A DNA stretch of 34,822 nucleotides from assembly GCA_902630555.1 (NCBI GenBank), contig CACOVB010000007.1, positions 1 to 34,822 of the forward strand, given 5' to 3'. Shown here piece after piece: positions 7,803 to 15,831 of this stretch. The position numbers and the translations under genes were made by a program. Positions within the stretch are counted from its first letter, which is position 1, and the number at the start of each line of letters is the position of its first letter. The notes beneath the pieces are model-generated. The model saw nothing but the letters and a program-made list of their open reading frames with translations. It did not search any database and was not told where the DNA came from. The DNA comes from an uncultured SAR116 cluster alpha proteobacterium (GTDB taxonomy: Bacteria > Pseudomonadota > Alphaproteobacteria > Puniceispirillales > Marisalimonadaceae).

Positions 7803-8981
7803 ATGAGTGATCGAAAATACAAACCCGGCAAACATTTTTTACAATTGCCTGGACCATCTAATGTACCAGATAGAATTTTGAATGCTATGTGTTATCCTAC
7901 AATAGATCATAGAGGCCCAGAGTTTTCAGAGTTGGCATTGAAATGTCTGAGTGGTATCAAAACAATCTTTAAAACAAAGAACCCTGTTATTATTTTTCCA
8001 GCGTCAGGAACAGGAGCTTGGGAAGCTGCTTTAGTTAATACATTAAATGATGGAGATAATGTTTTGATGGTTGAAACTGGACATTTCGCATCTCTTTGGA
8101 ATAATATGGCACAAAAATTAGGACTTCAGGTAGAACTTTTAAAGACAGATTGGAGACAAGGTTTAGATCCTAATGAAATAGAAAAAAGATTAAAACTTGA
8201 TGTAGAAAAAAAAATTAAAGCTGTTTGTATAGTTCATAATGAAACTTCAACAGGATGTACTGCTAATGTAAAAGCTGTTAGGGATATTTTGGATGATTTA
8301 AACCATGATGCATTATTAATGGTTGATACAATTTCCGGTTTAGCATCTATAAATTATGAACATGATGAATGGGGTGTTGATATTTGTATTTCAGGATCTC
8401 AAAAGGGGTTAATGCTGCCACCTGGGCTATCATTTAATGCAATTTCTGAAAAAGCAATAAATGTCTCAAACAAATCAACTCTTAAAAAATCTTATTGGGA
8501 TTGGAATGAACATCTAGAATTTAATAAGACAGGTTTTTTTCCATACACTCCCGCTACAAATCTGCTTTTTGGACTCAAAGAAGCTATAGATATGCTTCAT
8601 GAAGAGGGACTTACTAATGTTTTTAAAAGACATGCAAGGTATTCAAAAGCTACTAGAATAGCTGTTGAGGCATGGGGTTTAGAAGTTTATTGTCAAAATT
8701 ATGAAAGGTTTTCTGATGTGTTAACTGCAGTATTAGTACCTGAAAACAAAGATGCTGATCAGTTAAGAAAAATTATATTAGAAAATTTTAATATGTCCTT
8801 GGGAAATGGATTATCCAAACTAAAAGGTAAAGTCTTTAGAATTGGTCATCTAGGTGACTTTAATGATATTAGTCTTTTAGGGATATTGAGTGGAGTTGAA
8901 ATGGGCTTGGATTTAATGCAAATTCCAATCAAAGAAGCAGGAGTTGAAAAGGCAAGAGAGTATTTAAAAGAAAATTTATAA
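7803..8981 (+). CDS. Serine--glyoxylate-type aminotransferase (class V, AGXT/SGAT family)
   Basis: The 392 aa PLP enzyme is of the alanine/serine-glyoxylate aminotransferase family, making glycine from glyoxylate with serine, alanine or ureidoglycine as donor. LPGPSNVPDRIL opens the fold, FPASGTGAWEAAL is the phosphate-binding loop, HNETSTG and VDTISGLAS are conserved, and SGSQKGLMLPPGLSF holds the PLP lysine at about residue 201. The SGSQKGLMLPPGL form is typical of bacterial serine-glyoxylate aminotransferases. The neighbourhood of urate genes raises the alternative of an ureidoglycine-glyoxylate aminotransferase (PucG), which belongs to the same fold family; I consider SGAT more likely from the motif. 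AAGGA sits 6 nt before the ATG. The malonyl-CoA decarboxylase follows after 2 nt, clearly in the same operon. Confidence 0.88.
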   Translation: MSDRKYKPGKHFLQLPGPSNVPDRILNAMCYPTIDHRGPEFSELALKCLSGIKTIFKTKNPVIIFPASGTGAWEAALVNTLNDGDNVLMVETGHFASLWNNMAQKLGLQVELLKTDWRQGLDPNEIEKRLKLDVEKKIKAVCIVHNETSTGCTANVKAVRDILDDLNHDALLMVDTISGLASINYEHDEWGVDICISGSQKGLMLPPGLSFNAISEKAINVSNKSTLKKSYWDWNEHLEFNKTGFFPYTPATNLLFGLKEAIDMLHEEGLTNVFKRHARYSKATRIAVEAWGLEVYCQNYERFSDVLTAVLVPENKDADQLRKIILENFNMSLGNGLSKLKGKVFRIGHLGDFNDISLLGILSGVEMGLDLMQIPIKEAGVEKAREYLKENL

Positions 8982-8983
8982 AT

Positions 8984-10285
8984 ATGAATAAATTCAGTTT
9001 TTTTAGCGATTTAGTAAATACACTATTTGATAAAAATAGAAAAAAGAATTTTAGCTTTTTGTTTGAAAAAAAACAAAATAAGTCTTTACTGGAATATATA
9101 GAAAACGTAAATGAAGCTAAAGGCGAGATATCAGCATTAAATTATTCAGAAGAACTTTTAGACTATCTTAGTAATTCTGATCACAAAACCTTATTTAATT
9201 TTTTTGAATATTTAGAAAAAGATTATGATATAGAAATTGCTTCAATCCCAGAAATTTTAGAAAATTACAATAAGAAAAAAGAATATAATTTTTACAAAGA
9301 TATTAAAAAGATATCTGAATCAAAACGTTCAGAAATATTCAGACGTTTAAATTCAACTCAACATGGAACTATCAACCTAGTTAAATTAAGAGAAAAGTTA
9401 CTAGACCTTTTAGATAAATACCCAAATTTTCGAAAAATTGATTTTGATTTATCATCTTTATTTAAGGATTGGTTTAATAGAGGTTTTTTAATATTAAAAC
9501 CAATTGATTGGGAGACACCGGCTAATATTTTGGAAAAAATTATTGAATATGAGGCTGTTCACCAAATCAAATCTTGGGACGAATTAAGATCTAGATTAGA
9601 ACCAGAAGATAGAAAGTGTTTTGCATACTTTCATCCAGCTATGCAAGATGAGCCCTTAATATTTATAGAAGTCGCTTTAACTGAAAATATACCTGAAAAA
9701 ATAAATCAAATCCTTAATCCAGATAGAGCAATGATTAATAGTCAAGAAGCGACAACAGCTGTATTTTATTCAATTTCAAATTGTCAAAAAGGCTTGCAAG
9801 GAATATCTTTTGGTAATTTTTTAATTAAGCAAGTTGCAACGAATTTACAAAACAATTTTAAGAGCTTATCTAAATTCGTAACTCTATCACCGGTTCCAGG
9901 TTTTAGTAAGTGGCTAAAATCAAATGACACAATATTATTTAATAAAATGCACAATAAATTATCTCTTAACAAAATTCAAAAAAATGAAGCTATATTAAAT
10001 GAAACTGTTTTAAAATATTTCTTTATCTCAAATAGATCAGATAATTTGCCAAATGATCCAGTGGCAAGATTTCATTTGGGAAATGGAGCTATTTTAGAGA
10101 AAATTAATTTTTTATCTAACATTTCTGAAAATGGATTAGAACAATCTTTGGGCTATATGGTTAATTATTTATACAATTTAGAAGAGGTTGAATTAAATCA
10201 CGAAAAATATGTTGTTGATAAAAAAATTAATACCTCTAAAAGTTTAGAAAAAGAATTTATAAAATTAAATGTTGATGTGGGGTAA
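8984..10285 (+). CDS. mcd: Malonyl-CoA decarboxylase
   Basis: The 433 aa protein converts malonyl-CoA to acetyl-CoA and CO2. The N-terminal half is a helical domain; the C-terminal half is the GNAT-like catalytic domain, with HPAMQDEPLIFIEVAL (about 217-232), SISNCQKGLQGISFGNF (about 263-279), LSPVPGFSKWL (about 301-311) and DPVARFHLGNGA (about 364). All are conserved malonyl-CoA decarboxylase blocks. Length is typical for bacterial members. The ATG lies 2 nt after the aminotransferase stop, with no separate ribosome-binding site visible, so it is probably translationally coupled. No malonate transporter or malonyl-CoA synthetase is in the window, so the source of malonyl-CoA is not shown here. 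Confidence 0.93.
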   Translation: MNKFSFFSDLVNTLFDKNRKKNFSFLFEKKQNKSLLEYIENVNEAKGEISALNYSEELLDYLSNSDHKTLFNFFEYLEKDYDIEIASIPEILENYNKKKEYNFYKDIKKISESKRSEIFRRLNSTQHGTINLVKLREKLLDLLDKYPNFRKIDFDLSSLFKDWFNRGFLILKPIDWETPANILEKIIEYEAVHQIKSWDELRSRLEPEDRKCFAYFHPAMQDEPLIFIEVALTENIPEKINQILNPDRAMINSQEATTAVFYSISNCQKGLQGISFGNFLIKQVATNLQNNFKSLSKFVTLSPVPGFSKWLKSNDTILFNKMHNKLSLNKIQKNEAILNETVLKYFFISNRSDNLPNDPVARFHLGNGAILEKINFLSNISENGLEQSLGYMVNYLYNLEEVELNHEKYVVDKKINTSKSLEKEFIKLNVDVG

Positions 10286-10287
10286 AA

Positions 10288-10659
10288 ATGAAAAAAATAA
10301 TTTATTTATTAACAACTGTTTTAATTATTTTAATATCTCAAAATAGTTTAACTGCTTCAGAAAAAAAAGATCAATACTCTTGTAAGCCAAAGCATGCTGC
10401 AGCTATTCGTTCTAATGGCATACAAACTTTTAAAATTAAAGGTGATGAAAAACCTGTATTACTTTCTATATATGAAGGTTTTTTAGAAACTAATGATATG
10501 AAGTATAAATTATATGAAGCAGGAGGTAGAGCTTTTGCTTTTTCACCTGAAAGAGCTTGGGTGCATTTTCAAGATATTACTGTACTAGATAATGGACAAC
10601 TTTCTTTTGTTATGGCTGTGAATAGTTCCATATCTAGATACTTGTGTGATAAAAAATAA
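10288..10659 (+). CDS. Small exported protein of unknown function
   Basis: I do not recognise this 123 aa protein. It begins with a clear signal peptide: KK, then a hydrophobic stretch to about residue 20, then LTAS as a possible cleavage region. The mature part of about 100 aa has two cysteines, one near the new N-terminus (YSCKPKH) and one near the C-terminus (RYLCDKK), which could form a disulfide in the periplasm. The rest looks like a small beta-rich domain. It starts 2 nt after the malonyl-CoA decarboxylase stop, with GTGGGG just upstream as a ribosome-binding site, and its end overlaps the next gene by 14 nt. It therefore belongs to this operon. Confidence 0.75.
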   Translation: MKKIIYLLTTVLIILISQNSLTASEKKDQYSCKPKHAAAIRSNGIQTFKIKGDEKPVLLSIYEGFLETNDMKYKLYEAGGRAFAFSPERAWVHFQDITVLDNGQLSFVMAVNSSISRYLCDKK

Positions 10660-11548
10660 AATAAAAAATAATAAAAACTTATTAACAGTTATCTTATTAA
10701 TTTTTTTGATAATTGTTTGGAGTTCTGTTTGGTCTTTATTCAAAATAGCACTTCAAGAGATTCCACCATTAAGTTTTAGGGTCATGACTGGAGTGCCTGC
10801 AGGTATTTTGTTATTTGTTTTTGTTCTAAATAAAAAAAAATCTTTATCCATTCCCAGAGAAAACTGGAAATCTTTATTACTTATAAGTTTTTTTAATGTT
10901 ACATTGTGGCAAGTTTTAATGCTTTATGGTTTGTCTTTACTTGGTGGAGGAAGGGCAGCTGTTCTCGCCTACACTATGCCCGTTTGGGCTACAATTTCAG
11001 CCGGACTAATTGGTTATGAAAAAATCAATTTCTCTGTAACTCTTGCTTTGATTTTTGGAATGATTGGAATTTTTTCATTATCGATAGGAATTGGTGTTTT
11101 AGATAATATTTTAGGATTATTTTTAACACTATCAGCAGGTTTGTCATGGGGCATTGGTACCATGATTGTAAAATATGGTGGATTCAAATCAGATGGTATG
11201 TTGGTAGCTGGTTGGCAACAACTTATTGGTGTATTACCATTAATTCCCTTTGCTTTGTATTTTGACTTAAATAACTTTGGAAATCCTAATTATATTCATT
11301 ACTTGATAATTTTTTATGCAATATTTTTTTCAAGCGCATATACCTATTGGGCTTATTTTACTGTATTACAAAAATTTTCAGTTAATATTACATCTATTTC
11401 TGTTATGATGGTTCCTGTTTTAGCAATCTTAATAGATTATCTTTTCATGGGAGTGTTTTTAACAAATTTTGATGTTATTGCTGTCATATTCATTGTTTCA
11501 AGTATTTTTATAGCAGCTACAAAACCATTTAATAAAAAATTAGACTAA
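10646..11548 (+). CDS. EamA/DMT family transporter
   Basis: The 300 aa protein is an inner-membrane transporter of the drug/metabolite superfamily, with ten predicted helices in two EamA repeats. The first repeat covers about residues 12-150, including LIIVWSSVWSLFKIAL and GGRAAVLAYTMPVWATI; the second covers about 155-293, with GLSWGIGTMIVKYGG and SSAYTYWAYFTVLQKFSVN. The start is GTG at 10646, overlapping the preceding gene by 14 nt. An in-frame start further in would remove part of the first helix. Substrate cannot be read from the sequence; EamA proteins often export amino acids or metabolites. Its placement between malonyl-CoA decarboxylase and an Ldh_2 dehydrogenase suggests transport of a carbon compound, but this is only inferred. 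Confidence 0.88.
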   Translation: MIKNKIKNNKNLLTVILLIFLIIVWSSVWSLFKIALQEIPPLSFRVMTGVPAGILLFVFVLNKKKSLSIPRENWKSLLLISFFNVTLWQVLMLYGLSLLGGGRAAVLAYTMPVWATISAGLIGYEKINFSVTLALIFGMIGIFSLSIGIGVLDNILGLFLTLSAGLSWGIGTMIVKYGGFKSDGMLVAGWQQLIGVLPLIPFALYFDLNNFGNPNYIHYLIIFYAIFFSSAYTYWAYFTVLQKFSVNITSISVMMVPVLAILIDYLFMGVFLTNFDVIAVIFIVSSIFIAATKPFNKKLD

Positions 11549-11566
11549 TGTTTTTCCAATAAAATT

Positions 11567-12589
11567 ATGCAAAAAGAAAATTTAATAAAATTCTGTAAAA
11601 ATATTTTAATAAAATTAAATATGGATTATGATAAAGCTCATGCCACCTCTGAGATTTTAGTTGAAGCTGATATGATGGGACATAGCACTCACGGTGTTAG
11701 ACTCTTGCCAAACTATGTTAATGACATTGAAAAAGGGATAATGAATGTTAGTGGAAACTACAAAGTAATTTCTGAAAAAAAGTCAAATATAACAATAGAT
11801 GGAAAATTACTACCAGGGATTTGGCTTACTCAAGAGGGATTAAAAATTGGAATTGAGAAAGCTAAAGATTTTGGTGTCTCAACTGTAACAATTGGAAATA
11901 GTCATCATAATGGAGCACTTGCAGCATATTTAAAAAATATTGTAGATGAAGGTTTTATTGCAATTATAAAAAGTTCTGTTCCTTCAAATTCAACAGTTGC
12001 ACCTTTCGGTGGCACTGAACCACTTTTTACTCCAAATCCAATGGCAATAGGTTTCCCAACAAATAATTTGCCTGTAATTATTGATATAAGTGCATCTATA
12101 ACAACAAATAATATGATTGCAGAAAAAATTGCAAATGAACAAAAATTTGATTTCAATTGCTTATTAACATCTGAAGGAGTTCCAAGTAATGATCCATTAG
12201 AAGTGAGAGATAAGAGTGGAACAGTTCTTCCTGTTGGAGGGATGGAGTATGGGCATAAGGGATATGGCCTAGCTTTAGGGATTGAAGCCTTATCTCAAGG
12301 TTTGTCTGGATTTGGAAGAGTAGATAATCCTAAAAGCATGAATTTATCAACATTTATACAAATTATAGATCCTGAATTTTTCTCAGGGTTAGATGAATTT
12401 AAAAAACAAATGTCGTATACTGTTTCAAAAGCAAAAGCAAATAAACCTATTCCTGGAAAAACTATATACATTCCAGGGGAGAGAGCTTTAAAGAAAAGAC
12501 AAGAAACTCTGAAAAATGGAATTTTTTTAAATGAGGTAACTAAATCTTCATTGAAAGAACTAAGTACAAGATTTGATGAAAATTTTTAA
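11567..12589 (+). CDS. Ldh_2 family malate/L-lactate/ureidoglycolate/sulfolactate-type dehydrogenase
   Basis: The 340 aa NAD(P)-dependent dehydrogenase belongs to the Ldh_2 family (AllD, ComC, YlbC type). Conserved parts are GHSTHGVRLLPNYV near residues 38-51 with the catalytic His, PFGGTEPLFTPNPMAIGFP near 147-165, DISAS, and HKGYGLALGIEALSQG near 225-240. The block usually read as NHFGAA here is SHHNGALAAY. The family includes ureidoglycolate dehydrogenase, which would fit a purine-degradation region, but also malate, lactate and sulfolactate dehydrogenases; the sequence alone does not choose. It lies 18 nt after the EamA gene and ends 4 nt from the convergent MarR gene. Confidence 0.85.
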   Translation: MQKENLIKFCKNILIKLNMDYDKAHATSEILVEADMMGHSTHGVRLLPNYVNDIEKGIMNVSGNYKVISEKKSNITIDGKLLPGIWLTQEGLKIGIEKAKDFGVSTVTIGNSHHNGALAAYLKNIVDEGFIAIIKSSVPSNSTVAPFGGTEPLFTPNPMAIGFPTNNLPVIIDISASITTNNMIAEKIANEQKFDFNCLLTSEGVPSNDPLEVRDKSGTVLPVGGMEYGHKGYGLALGIEALSQGLSGFGRVDNPKSMNLSTFIQIIDPEFFSGLDEFKKQMSYTVSKAKANKPIPGKTIYIPGERALKKRQETLKNGIFLNEVTKSSLKELSTRFDENF

Positions 12590-12593
12590 TTTC

Positions 12594-13058
12594 TTATCTA
12601 GACCTCCAGTCAATTATTTCGGTGAGAAGATTAAGAATTTTGTTGATTTTATCTTCACCATATCTTTTTTGAACTGACTTTAAAATTGCTAAATATTCAG
12701 GCTTAATCGATTCTAATTTTATTTTTCCTTCATCAGAAATTTCAAGAATAATTTTTCTTTTATCTAATTTATCTTCTTTTTTAATAATGAATTTATTTTC
12801 AATAAGTGTATTAATGATCCTAGATAAACTCGGTGATAATATACATGCTTCTGTAGCTAATTGACCAGCATCGCAAGGTCCTTTTTCACCTAACACTCTA
12901 AGGACTCTCCATTGCTGTTCGGTAAAATTATGTTTTGCTAACATTGGCCGAAATGACATCATTAAAGATTCACGGGCTCTAAGTAAAGTAATAGTTAAGG
13001 ATTTTTTTGTTTCAAATAGAGTTATTAAGCTATCTGTTTTTTTATTTTCCTCAATCAT
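12594..13058 (-). CDS. hpaR: MarR family regulator, HpaR-like
   Basis: The 154 aa protein is a winged-helix MarR-type regulator. SLTITLLRARESLMMSFRP and NFTEQQWRVLRVLGEKGP followed by ACILSPSLSRIINTL closely follow HpaR, the repressor of homoprotocatechuate degradation. The basic wing with DKRKIILEIS is present at about 110-120. It is transcribed away from an HpcH/HpaI-family aldolase, the same pairing of names as in hpa clusters, and a palindromic site lies in the 102-nt gap, so it probably represses the aldolase operon and perhaps itself. No other hpa genes are here, so its ligand may not be homoprotocatechuate. It ends 4 nt from the convergent Ldh_2 gene. Confidence 0.88.
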   Translation of the reverse strand: MIEENKKTDSLITLFETKKSLTITLLRARESLMMSFRPMLAKHNFTEQQWRVLRVLGEKGPCDAGQLATEACILSPSLSRIINTLIENKFIIKKEDKLDKRKIILEISDEGKIKLESIKPEYLAILKSVQKRYGEDKINKILNLLTEIIDWRSR

Positions 13059-13089
13059 ATTTTAATTTTATTAAAAATATGAAAATCGT

Positions 13090-13110
13090 GCAAATATTAA
13101 ATAAATTTGC
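13090..13110. promoter_or_regulatory. Palindromic candidate operator GCAAAT-N9-ATTTGC
   Basis: Perfect 6-bp inverted half-sites (GCAAAT at 13090-13095, ATTTGC at 13105-13110) lie in the gap between the divergent HpaR-like regulator and the aldolase. The 21-bp size suits a MarR dimer. The right half-site overlaps the -35-like element of the aldolase promoter, as expected for repression. Assignment to this regulator is inferred from position. Confidence 0.45.
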
Positions 13111-13136
13111 TTGATATGAAAGTTTAACCGTATAAG
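13107..13136 (+). promoter_or_regulatory. Candidate promoter of the aldolase/OYE operon
   Basis: TTGCTT at 13107-13112 and TATAAG at 13131-13136 are separated by 18 nt, a weak sigma-70-type arrangement. The -35 element is shared with the right arm of the palindrome at 13090-13110. The start of the aldolase gene and its GGAGG ribosome-binding site (13149-13153) follow at a normal distance. Confidence 0.35.
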
Positions 13137-13160
13137 ATTTTTTTTTGTGGAGGAATTGTG

Positions 13161-13940
13161 ATGAAGTTTCAAAATATTACAAAATCAAAAATACTGAACA
13201 AAGAGATATCTTTTGGTGTCGGTATAAGGCAAGCACGAACTGTTGATATTGGAAAAATCATGAAAACATGTGGATACGATTGGCTGTTTATTGATTTAGA
13301 GCATAATAGTATGGATATTGACATGGCAACTCAGATTTCTATGGCCGCACAAGATACTGGCATTACTCCTATCGTAAGAGTGCCTGATTTTGCTCATCAT
13401 CATGCAACAAGAGTCTTAGATTGTGGTTCACAAGGTATAGTTTTTCCTCATGTAGACGACAAAGAAACAGCAGAACGTCTAGTCTCTAATTGCCTTTTCC
13501 CTCCAAAAGGTCATAGATCAATGACAGGATTGCTGCCTCAGTTAGATTTTAAAAAATATCCTGTTGGTGAAGTTTCCAAAATAATCAACGACGATATAAT
13601 TATTGTAGTAATGTTAGAGACACCTAAAGCAATACATAATGTGGAAGAAATTGCATCTGTTCCTGGAATTGATGTATTACTGGTGGGAACAAATGATCTT
13701 TGCATGGAAATGGGAATCCCTGGTGAGTTTAATCATAATGACGTTAAAGAAGCGTATAAAAAAGTTATTCAAGCTTGTAATAATAATAATATTCTACCAG
13801 GAATGGGTGGTGTTTATGATGAGACTTTAATGCATGAATACATCGATTTAGGAATGAAGTTTATATTATCTGGATCAGATTTATCTTTTTTAATAAAAGG
13901 TGCTGAGGACCGTTTAAATAATTTAAAAAATAAGGGTTAA
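13161..13940 (+). CDS. HpcH/HpaI family aldolase
   Basis: The 259 aa class II (metal-dependent) aldolase cleaves or forms 2-oxo-4-hydroxy acids, giving pyruvate plus an aldehyde in characterised relatives. WLFIDLEHNSMD (about 40-51), PIVRVPD, GSQGIVFPHVD, VMLETPKAIHNVEEI and VGTNDLCMEMGIPG follow the HpaI/GarL/RhmA pattern. The Glu in LETP and the Asp in TNDL are the expected metal ligands. I place the start at ATG 13161, with GGAGG 7 nt upstream; a GTG directly before it (13158) would be only 4 nt from that site. It is divergent from an HpaR-like regulator and followed after 4 nt by an Old Yellow Enzyme. The precise substrate (4-hydroxy-2-oxoheptanedioate, ketodeoxy sugar acid or other) cannot be read here. 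Confidence 0.88.
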   Translation: MKFQNITKSKILNKEISFGVGIRQARTVDIGKIMKTCGYDWLFIDLEHNSMDIDMATQISMAAQDTGITPIVRVPDFAHHHATRVLDCGSQGIVFPHVDDKETAERLVSNCLFPPKGHRSMTGLLPQLDFKKYPVGEVSKIINDDIIIVVMLETPKAIHNVEEIASVPGIDVLLVGTNDLCMEMGIPGEFNHNDVKEAYKKVIQACNNNNILPGMGGVYDETLMHEYIDLGMKFILSGSDLSFLIKGAEDRLNNLKNKG

Positions 13941-13944
13941 ATAT

Positions 13945-15081
13945 ATGATAGAATCGAATTTATTTTCAGATTTTAGTCTAAATAATAAAATTTTTAGAAA
14001 TAGAATTATTTTATCACCAATGTGTCAGTATAAAGCAAATAATGGTTTTATAGATGAATGGCATTTACAACATTATTCTAGATTTGCTTTCTCTGGTTTG
14101 GGAGGCGCGTTTATTGAAGCAACAGCAGTCTCACCTGAAGGTAGAATAGGTTATGGTTGTACAGGTATATGGAATGATGACCATATTGAAGGATTAAAAA
14201 AAATAACTAAAATTTTTAGAGAATATAATTGTAGAAGTGGAATACAATTGGCTCATGCAGGGAGAAAAGCAAGTTTTTTAAGACCATGGGATGGAGCTAA
14301 ACCAATTGAAACAAATTATGGTAATGAAAGTAAATGGCAGACAATTGGACCTAGTGCTATTGCAGTAAATGCTGACACTCCAACACCTTTGGAAATGAGT
14401 TTAGACGATATCAACAGAGTTAAAGAAGATTTTAAAAATGCAGCTATAAGATCTATTAAAGCTGGCTTTGACATGATAGAAATTCATGGTGCGCATGGAT
14501 ATTTATTACATTCATTTTTTTCTCCATTATCAAATAAAAGAACTGATAACTATGGAGGAAGCCTGGAAAATAGAATGCGTTTTGGATTAGAGGTTGTAAA
14601 ATTAATAAAGTCAATTTTACCTGATGATATTCCATTATTTTTTAGAATATCCTCTGTTGATGGTGCTGAAAATGGAACAAAGTTTGAAGAAAATATATCT
14701 TACGCAAGAGAACTTAAAAAAGCCGGTGTTGATATTATTGACTGTTCTTCAGGGGGTATAGGAGGCTCACCTGTTTTAACAAAATCTAAAATTATTCCAG
14801 GCTTTCAAGTGCCTTATTCAGAAAGAATTAAAAAAGAAGCTAATATAAATACCATGGCAGTTGGAGCAATAATCGAACCAGATCAAGCTGAAAACATAAT
14901 AACTAATGGTCGAGCTGATTTAATAGCAATAGGACGAGAACTTCTTGCTGACACGCAATGGGTTTATAAAGCAGCTACGAAGTTTGGGCTATCTAACTCT
15001 AAAGATTTTTTGCCAGATAGTTATTCTTTTTTCTTAAGTAGAAGAGATGATTACCTCGACAGATCTGCAAAACCAGCTTAA
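13945..15081 (+). CDS. NADH:flavin oxidoreductase, Old Yellow Enzyme family (YqjM/XenA-like)
   Basis: The 378 aa FMN enzyme reduces activated C=C bonds with NAD(P)H. SPMCQYKANNG (about 24-34) has the Cys of the YqjM/XenA 'thermophilic-like' class. GIQLAHAGRKAS is the flavin-binding strand. IEIHGAHGYLLHSFFSP carries the paired His residues that bind substrate, followed by NKRTDNYGGSLENRMRF. LIAIGRELLADTQW is the FMN-phosphate region near the C-terminus. Length is slightly above the usual 340-370 aa. It begins 4 nt after the aldolase stop, with AAGGG upstream, so the two are one transcript. Its stop abuts that of the convergent NIPSNAP gene. The natural substrate is not known; an unsaturated ketone or acid linked to the aldolase pathway is an inference. 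Confidence 0.92.
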   Translation: MIESNLFSDFSLNNKIFRNRIILSPMCQYKANNGFIDEWHLQHYSRFAFSGLGGAFIEATAVSPEGRIGYGCTGIWNDDHIEGLKKITKIFREYNCRSGIQLAHAGRKASFLRPWDGAKPIETNYGNESKWQTIGPSAIAVNADTPTPLEMSLDDINRVKEDFKNAAIRSIKAGFDMIEIHGAHGYLLHSFFSPLSNKRTDNYGGSLENRMRFGLEVVKLIKSILPDDIPLFFRISSVDGAENGTKFEENISYARELKKAGVDIIDCSSGGIGGSPVLTKSKIIPGFQVPYSERIKKEANINTMAVGAIIEPDQAENIITNGRADLIAIGRELLADTQWVYKAATKFGLSNSKDFLPDSYSFFLSRRDDYLDRSAKPA

Positions 15082-15414
15082 TCAGTTATTAGGGTTTTTA
15101 AAATCATAAAAATCAACAGTTTTTACTAGCTTGTTTTTTTGAGACTCTAATGCTCCTAACTTAGCACTTTCTTGTGTATAATTAATCCAATCTGGATCTA
15201 ACCACATTTTCGCTCTCTTCTTTTCTCTATCATCGGCATTTTCATAAATCCAAATATGAGTATACTCATTAGGATCACCTGTTTCACATACTGCAAATAA
15301 TAGGGGTTGTCCTAGATTTCTCGATTGTGGCTTTTTTCCCAACTTTTCATAAAGTTCTAAATGTTTTTTTATAGTTCCTGGTTTGCATCTATAAGTTCTA
15401 ATATCTAAAAGCAT
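15082..15414 (-). CDS. NIPSNAP family protein
   Basis: The 110 aa protein has the ferredoxin-like NIPSNAP fold. MLLDIRTYRCKPGTIKKHLELYE at the start (elements LDIRTY and PGT), THIWIYENADDREKKRAKMW and DPDWINY are typical. Family members are small, often dimeric and mostly uncharacterised, and many sit beside oxidoreductases of aromatic or terpenoid metabolism. GAGG lies 5 nt before the ATG. It is convergent with, and directly abuts, the Old Yellow Enzyme gene, and is divergent from the next small gene across 54 AT-rich nt. No function is claimed beyond the family. Confidence 0.85.
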   Translation of the reverse strand: MLLDIRTYRCKPGTIKKHLELYEKLGKKPQSRNLGQPLLFAVCETGDPNEYTHIWIYENADDREKKRAKMWLDPDWINYTQESAKLGALESQKNKLVKTVDFYDFKNPNN

Positions 15415-15468
15415 TGTATCCTCAAAAATTAATTATATACTAATTATTTATATATTATTGCTTATTAT

Positions 15469-15753
15469 ATGGAAATTATAAAAATTAATACTGTTGAAAA
15501 ACTATCAATTGATTCTTCTAATACAACCAGATACCTAGGTTATCCAAGAAAAGTTCCTCTATGGAAGTTAGAGTTCAATCTTCCAGAATTGTGTTCCTTG
15601 GTAAGAGGTGAAGATAATTCTGACATAAGTTTTGAAATAGAACATTCTAGTGGCGTTGCATTTGTACCATCTTTATCAAATAAAGAGGCACAGTATAGGT
15701 TAAAAAAAATGTTTCCAGATGTTTTGAAAATTAAAAGTTGTTTAAGAGCATAA
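15469..15753 (+). CDS. Hypothetical protein, 94 aa
   Basis: I do not recognise this small soluble protein. It has no signal peptide or membrane segment. The middle is acidic (ELCSLVRGEDNSDISFEIEH) and the end is basic (EAQYRLKKMF...KIKSCLRA). There are two cysteines, at about residues 42 and 91. The ATG has no visible Shine-Dalgarno sequence, and upstream is an AT-only stretch, so it may be leaderless or weakly translated. Base composition resembles its neighbours. It lies upstream of cspA on the same strand but is separated from it by 149 nt containing a leader-like region. Confidence 0.55.
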   Translation: MEIIKINTVEKLSIDSSNTTRYLGYPRKVPLWKLEFNLPELCSLVRGEDNSDISFEIEHSSGVAFVPSLSNKEAQYRLKKMFPDVLKIKSCLRA

Positions 15754-15831
15754 AAACATATAAAAAAAATTGCATATTTAAATTTAATTTTATATTTTAA
15801 ATATATACTAAATTAAATAGAGGATATCTCT

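Noticed and set aside
7803..8981. Firm PucG (ureidoglycine-glyoxylate aminotransferase) assignment
   Set aside because: The SGSQKGLMLPPGL block fits serine-glyoxylate aminotransferases better; gene context alone is not enough.
13639..13830. A 63-codon plus-strand frame inside the aldolase gene
   Set aside because: It is an out-of-frame shadow of a conserved coding sequence with an unlikely composition.
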